Below are positions 58,498-64,000 of a stretch of DNA of 64,000 bases, in pieces; the stretch's first letter is position 1; the number at the start of each line of letters is the position of its first letter. The translations under genes were made by a program, and so were the position numbers. The notes beneath the pieces are model-generated. The model was not told the origin of the DNA. It was given only the letters and a program-made list of their open reading frames with translations, and searched no databases. The DNA lies in the NCBI RefSeq assembly GCF_014633365.1, contig NC_068350.1, forward strand, positions 32,107,119-32,171,118, given 5' to 3'. This DNA comes from Diospyros lotus (Eukaryota; Streptophyta; Magnoliopsida; Ericales; Ebenaceae).

Positions 58498-59519
58498 ATG
58501 TAATTGTTCTGACCTATGCTCCGAATTTTTTTTCGTCGCAATTCACGTGCATAATTTTGGTTGGAGTTTATAAATCTTTATGCATTACGCTTTATTGAAT
58601 GGAATGTCTCTAAAATGAGGGGTCGTGAAACCATGGTTTGCGAGCTAGAACCCGTTCAACTTAGCCACCGTGCTATGGTTTGTTGTTTGACTGAGCATCC
58701 ATCTTGGTACCCCCATCAGGTTATGGTTTGCAAGTTGAGAACCATTCCTCTTGACTTAAAGTCATGGTTTGGGACCTACTGAGCAACCACTTCCACTAAA
58801 TAAATCTCAAGTTAAAGGTTCACTAGCTGGGGTCCTTTCACCTTGACGAGTGTCTGCGACCTACCTAAGTGTTTCCTCCCCAACTAAATTATTTTTATTT
58901 TGATGTTTGATTGAATATCTTTAAAGTTGCGAGCTGAGAACCATTTCCTCTTGACTTAAAGTCACGATTTGGTACCTACTAAGCAACCACTCCCATTATT
59001 TTAGGTGAGGGTTCATTAGCTGGGGTCCTTTCATCTTGACTCAAGTCACGTCTCGTGACCATCCCGGATGTTCCCTCTTAGCTTCTTAAATTTATAAAGC
59101 CATGATATATCAGCTGAGGTAGTTGGACGACCTACCTGGACATGTATCTTGGCAAGTCCTTCGTTACGACTTAAATGATCTACTTAAGGACGTGTTATCT
59201 AAGGATAATTGTGACTTTCCCTAAAAAAAAAAAGAAAAAAAAAAGGAAAGCCACACCTTACTGGACACGCATTAATGGTTATTACGTCTATTTGACTAAT
59301 AACCTATATTTAAGCTCGCTAATAAGTGAGCTGGAATTCTTTAATTTGGACTTGTCATCTTGAAGTAATAGTCCTGAAGGCTTCTTCCAAAGTTATATTT
59401 TCAGGCCTACTTTGGTATGCAGAAGTTTTCGAAGACTCATATCAAGTTATATGTGCAGAAAAATGCTGAATCACATTAAAACAGGTACTTCTATTTCAGA
59501 ATGTAACCACACAAAAAAA
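58498..59519 (+). repeat. Tat 3' region with tandem repeats
   Basis: There is no sense ORF. Blocks such as CTCTTGACTTAAAGTCA...GACCTACTGAGCAACCAC (58745-58790) and TTCACTAGCTGGGGTCCTTTC (58818-58840) recur about 195-200 bp later (58945-58990; 59009-59030). Shorter 'atggtttg' units precede them. An A-rich stretch lies at 59222-59250. Confidence 0.7.
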
Positions 59520-60745
59520 AAAAAAAATCGATAAGAGTCCTAGCTAGGAGAGGCGGTCGCTTTGATAGGCTGGGCCCTGGCAGGCTAGATGTCAGTAGCT
59601 TGAGTTGGCTAGGGCTCGATAACTCCAGCAAGACGGACCTTGGTAACCTCCACAGGTTGTGCCTCAGCAGTCTCACCAGGCTGAACGTCCACAGCCCCAG
59701 GTGGCTCGACCTTGTCTTGAGCAGTCGGCGTCGCGACCTCTGACGAATTAAGCAGGGTGGCAGCTTTAGCATCCTCAGCAGCCTCATCCGTGTATCGTTT
59801 CACCTCCTCAATGGCCTGCACACCAAAGAAGGAGAAATCCATCACAGGATGGTTCACCCAAAGGGTGTACAGGAACACCGAATAGGTGTTGGACCTGGTT
59901 TCCTTGCGTACAAAATCCATCCGAGCTCCCACCTCCACCCTGATATCATCAATAGTCCTTTTAGCAAGCTGCACGCATCGGTCAGCTCGATCATTGGCCT
60001 ATTTTTGCTTGTCTTTAGCTATCTTCAGCTCCGCCTCAGTCGATTTTAGTCAATCTTGGACCCTCCGCAACTCCTCCTTTGCTTTATTTAGCTCACCGGT
60101 GAGCCCGGAGTTAGTGGACTCCCACATATTCTTTGATCAACGAAGCTCCTTGTTAAGGTCTTTATTTCTTTGGATCACCTCCCTCAAATGCATCTCGGAG
60201 CCCTCCACCTTTTTTTGGGTAACGAGGAGCTCGGCCTATAGAGCTTTGTTAGCTCAGCCTATAGAGCATTCTTCCTGTCCTCAAGCTTCGTTATTTGACC
60301 CTGAAGGGACATACTCACCACCTCAAGCTGTGTATCGAAGTCTATATGATGTGCTCGGAGCTTTATGACAGCAAGGGAAAGCTATGAAAGAAGAAAAGTT
60401 AGCTCATAAAAGGGCAGACTAAGAAACCAAGGTACGAAAATTCCAACTCACCACCAAGCTGTGGCGGGCCATGAACTCATAGAGAGGGATCCCTTTCAGC
60501 CTCGCGTCATCTAAAGGCTTCGCACTCACACCCAAAAGAGTGGGCATAGAGTCCAGGAGTAGGCCAACATAGATCCCTCCAAGGCTGGCTCCTGTTAGGG
60601 GACCTTAGCCTGTTTGCTCCTACTATCCTCCATCTGCTGTGGCTAATCAAGCCGTCTCTTCGAGCCTGTGACAGGGGCGTTCTGAGCCTCCCTCATGACC
60701 TCCTTCCCACGAGCTCCGCTTGAACCATGATCATCATGGGAGGCA
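59520..60745 (-). pseudogene. Antisense ORF region of the Tat element
   Basis: Read on the minus strand from about 60745, broken frames encode REAQNAPVTGSKRR, then a long charged heptad-like stretch (LQGQITKLEDRKNAL, RTIDDIRVEVGARMD), then SFFGVQAIEEVKRYTDEAA and a Pro/Val/Glu-rich tail. The longest open piece is 59974-59609. Antisense ORFs between pol and the 3' LTR are known in Tat elements. Stops and shifts show decay. It has no recognised enzymatic motif; a coiled coil is likely for the middle part. Confidence 0.55.
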
Positions 60746-60761
60746 GGAGCCTGCTGCCCTT

Positions 60762-63700
60762 TGTAATACCCAAGAAATTAGGATTATTTGAAAATAAGCG
60801 TCTTATTAGAAAAATAAAATTTGGGGGAAGATTGGTATCTAAATAACCAAAAAAATTGATTGAATCGATTGTAGAGAGTGCCTTGGAGCTAAGATACTAA
60901 AGGAAAATGATATGGCCGTGATGAGTATTTCGAGGCATGATTTATGGTACAGCTAAAATGCAGCTGCCAATTAGGCTACAATATCGAATTATTAGAGACG
61001 ACTTTCGAGAAGTCAGCGGAAGCTGGCTGCACTCCTCACCCTACAATTTAGATAGCCTTAATCAGTTTGGATGTTCAGTATTGAAATGGTGAGGAGGTTT
61101 AAACTCACCAGTGTGTGAGTGTAGTTGTAGCACAAATATAAATTCCAGACAAGTCCGGGTTGATTCACTGGGAGGTTTATTTAACAAAAGAATTGTTCAT
61201 TCGGGTTGATTTATCCAAAGAGAGCTAAGTTTTCTTGATTGTGAAAAGGTTTTTTGGAATATTAAAAAGGTCTTGGGTTGAGGCGAGTTCAGAACCAATG
61301 CCTAATAAATCTCTTATAGCAATTTAAACAGCAACATTAATCTGAAATAAATAGAGGATCGTTTGGTAGTTATAATTCAAGATACGAATGATTCTCAGCT
61401 AAGCAACCCTCATACATGATATGAGGGTTCTAGGTTAAGATGTCACTGTAAATTGTATTATACTACAGACTATGATTTGATCATCTGAGCTTGGGTATAT
61501 CTTATCTCAAATTCTAGCAACTCTCATACATGACATGAGAGTTCTAAGTTAGGATGATGACCCAATCCAAACTCACAAAACCATTTACACACTCAACTTG
61601 AGTTTAACTCAGATAAATCTTGCATTCATCGAGGTTTGGCTTATCTTGAGATTCAAGAACATTGGACACTGTCCTCACCTTAACCCAAGATTAGATTTAG
61701 CTACTCATTTCCATTTAAAAGTTAATTAACAAGAATTTAAATGGTGTAATTTAAATAACAAGAATTAAAATAGCATAAATTAACCGGCCATTTAGGCGGT
61801 GGATAATTAAAAGACATGAATTAAAATTGCAGAAATTTAAAGGCAGAAATTAACCGGCCATTTAGGCGGTGGATAATAAAGCAACAATAAATGGCATAAG
61901 AATTTAAAAGAAGAAAGAAAGGAAGTAAGATTACAAGAGAAAACAAGAGAGAGAATAAGAGCAATTCTCTAAGAGAAACTTTAAGAACAAAACTAAACTT
62001 TGATTCAAGTAATAACCACCCTCTCACAAATGCACCAAAGTGAGCTATTTATAGCTCACAAGATGCAATACAAGTCACACAATTATTCAACAAAACATTC
62101 ACCTAACTAGTGGAAGAAAATTAGGTAAAAGACAAAAATTACAAAAGACTTTGTGTGGTGGACTTCTCATAAGAATACAAAAGACTTTAGGTGGTGGACT
62201 TCTCATAAGAATACAAAAGACTTTAGGTGATAAATCACTTATAAAAAAAATACAAAAATAAAGAAAAGTCTTCTACAAATTGGGCTTTGTTGGGCCTTTG
62301 ATTGGTCTTCGGCCTTTGGTTGGATTCCATTTGATAGTTGGGCCAAGTGCACTTGAAACATCCTTTAGACTCCATAATTGGCCTTTGAATTTGAGCAATA
62401 AAAATTGGATAATCCAATGTCTTCAATTATGCCCCTAATTAATTATAGAAGCTAACTTTCTTGCTTCATCCTGAAATAATATGTAATACGAATAATTATT
62501 TACTTTAAGCATAAATATAAAGCCAAAATAGGGATATAATTCATTAGGATATAGGAAATATTGACCCTTATCAGAAGCTTGAGGGGGCTTCAGTTTTTCA
62601 TAAAGAATAACCATTCAGTTGTTTCAAGAAGAAACGAAAGGGTTTAAGGCCAAAACGAAGATTCGGGCCTAAGTATAGATTTTTAAAATTGTCAGAGAGA
62701 GGTCAAAACGATGTTTTTTCAGAATCTTCATAGGTCAAATGGATGCTTTAGGACTTGAGGGACTTATAGGCAATTATCAAAAGTTAAGGGGCTTGGTGAA
62801 AGAGGGCCAAAATGAGAAAACCAAAATCAGTGGGGTAAAAGTGCAAAAACTCAAAAATGGCAGCATGGGGAAATCGACTAGCATCTTGTTGGTTTGCCAT
62901 GGCTGATTTTGTCCATGGGGTTACAAGAGGGATGGTCGGGGGAGCATATTTTGTAAAGGGTTTGGCCGACAACAGCCCATGGGTTGGCCAGAAAAAGTAA
63001 GAAAATCGATCAAAAGTTCGATTGGGTTATCACGAGCCTGCAACTCGCTTTTGTGGTCAAGTAAGGTCGATTTGAGGTCGATCTAAGGTAGGTAGATACT
63101 CTAAGGGGCTTGGGTTGGCCGAACACAGGCATTTTGTTGCTCGATTTGGCCTATAAATAGGGTTTCGTGATGACAGAAAATGGAGAGAAAAGAAGCTTTA
63201 AATCGAGGGCTTTAACAAACAAATTGGGCAATGGGAATAAGGGGATTTTTTCCCATGCCATGAAGTTTCATTGTCGAGAATTTCATCTATTTTGGTTGAG
63301 GTTAGAGAGGGGTTTTGAGGTCGCCTGAAAGAGGGAGGCGGTCGGTTGGCCGAGGCTTCGAGCCTCTGGTTGATGGCCTTCCCGAGCTTTTTTCAAGCTC
63401 CAAGATATGCCAAAAGGATCGACTGGAAGAGGACTTGCAAGTGGTGGAGAAAACCAGCATTGCCGGCATCGCCGGTGCAGGAAAAGACGACCGGTGCGTG
63501 CCGGTCACGCGTGGGTCTCAACGCGCGGCCACTCGCCCTAGCGAGTGTGGGGGCATGGCTGGTCCAAAAAATCCAGAAAAATGTTGGAAAATCTAAAAAA
63601 TTATTTTATGGAAGTTTGTGCAAAAAGATTTGGATTTGGCCTTCCTGATGTCTCAGTTTTAGCACCAAAGAGCCTCATTTTATATGAAAATGCAACATCC

Positions 63701-64000
63701 AGGTAAGTCTAGTATTTTTCCCTTGAAGTTCATAGTATATTATGAATTGTTGTGGAGTTAGATTTGAGAAAATAGTCTCGATGGTATTTATTAGAATTTT
63801 TAGAAGGAAAAATGAAGGAAAATAGGAAAAAAATGGAATATTGAGATATTTAGTAATAAAATATCATTTTTATGATTGAGGTGATCGAGGAGATGTGATG
63901 GGTGCAACTTTTGAGATTTTGCATGAAAATTGAGGTCAGACACGTATATCGAGGTGATGCACACTTTTCGAGGTGTCTTGATCTTTGGGCAAAGGTGAGT
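60762..64000 (+). repeat. Gypsy LTR running off the window, interrupted by a solo LTR
   Basis: It starts TGTAATACCCAAG inside the antisense ORF region of the Tat element. Leaving out 61024-62573 and one TSD copy, it continues to the end of the window with the same style as other chromoviral LTRs here ('ggtcaaaacgat', 'gtgcaaaaac'). The TATA motif CCTATAAATAGGG lies near 63150. No internal region is reached, so it may be a 5' LTR or a solo LTR. Confidence 0.65.
61024..62573 (-). repeat. Solo LTR with internal repeats
   Basis: This segment is 1,550 bp, flanked by the 5-bp TSD gaagc (61019-61023 and 62574-62578). On the minus strand it starts TGATAAGGGTC and ends GAGTGCAGCCA. The minus-strand promoter CTATAAATAGC is near 62045. 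It contains a 70-bp-period repeat (61781 and 61851), a roughly 36-bp repeat (62145-62235) and two hairpin motifs (near 61410 and 61510). Confidence 0.87.

Larger units (their letters stand above)
49311..60761 (+). mobile_element. Tat-lineage Ty3/gypsy element, decayed, 3' LTR outside window
   Basis: The order is LTR, gag, protease, RT, RNase H, a second (archaeal-type) RNase H, integrase, a long 3' region with tandem repeats, and an antisense ORF region. The dual RNase H and the long 3' region are characteristic of the Tat group. It is broken by a solo LTR (50786-52280), an LTR piece (53859 to about 55240) and, on the right, a gypsy LTR starting at 60762. The left edge is approximate. Confidence 0.85.

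Noticed and set aside
59222..59250. Poly(A) tail of a retrogene
   Set aside because: No coding sequence or TSD is associated with this A-rich run; it lies in the Tat 3' region.
1..64000. CRISPR array or bacterial operon structures
   Set aside because: No regularly spaced short direct repeats, ribosome binding sites or compact gene arrays are seen; spliced genes and LTR elements show a plant nuclear sequence.

Overview
This window is nuclear DNA from a flowering plant, most likely a eudicot. The evidence is spliced host genes with GT-AG introns, plant-type Ty1/copia and Ty3/gypsy retrotransposons (Tekay-type chromovirus and Tat lineages), plant RTE LINEs, and hAT and Mutator-like DNA elements. 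I cannot name the species.

Layout. Positions 1-4505 hold the 5' end of a decayed copia element (minus strand). Positions 4998-12320 are a three-level nest: a gag-only LTR element of TR-GAG type, split by a hAT-like transposon (6078-10657), itself split by an RTE LINE (7268-10500). Every level has a readable target-site duplication (TSD). A Mutator-type MITE (13207-13609) follows, then the last three exons of a WD40/transducin-like gene (13873-14899, plus strand). Converging on it is a complete iPGAM (cofactor-independent phosphoglycerate mutase) gene on the minus strand, 37223 down to 15865. Its nine exons encode about 554 residues. Introns 2 and 8 have swollen to about 6 and 11 kb with retrotransposons: a copia element with TSD in intron 2, and in intron 8 an RTE fragment plus a chromovirus carrying a solo LTR.

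The most remarkable locus is 38229-47406. A young, nearly intact chromovirus (minus strand, 39675-47406) is joined at its 3' LTR, tail to tail, to an extra inverted LTR (38229-39593). Between them lies a full 75-nt copy of initiator tRNA-Met including the 3' CCA. The tRNA abuts the LTR spacer exactly as an unremoved reverse-transcription primer would. One 5-bp TSD (tgttc) flanks the whole composite, so it seems to have integrated as a unit through two U3 ends.

From 47971 there is a copia remnant (minus), then a large decayed Tat-lineage gypsy element (plus, about 49311-60761). The Tat element has two RNase H-like domains, an antisense ORF region and 3' tandem repeats, and is interrupted by other LTRs (50786-52280; 53859 to about 55240). 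The window ends inside another gypsy LTR (60762 onward) that carries its own solo LTR (61024-62573). iPGAM is a glycolytic enzyme and the WD40 gene is of unknown role; everything else is mobile DNA layered around them.
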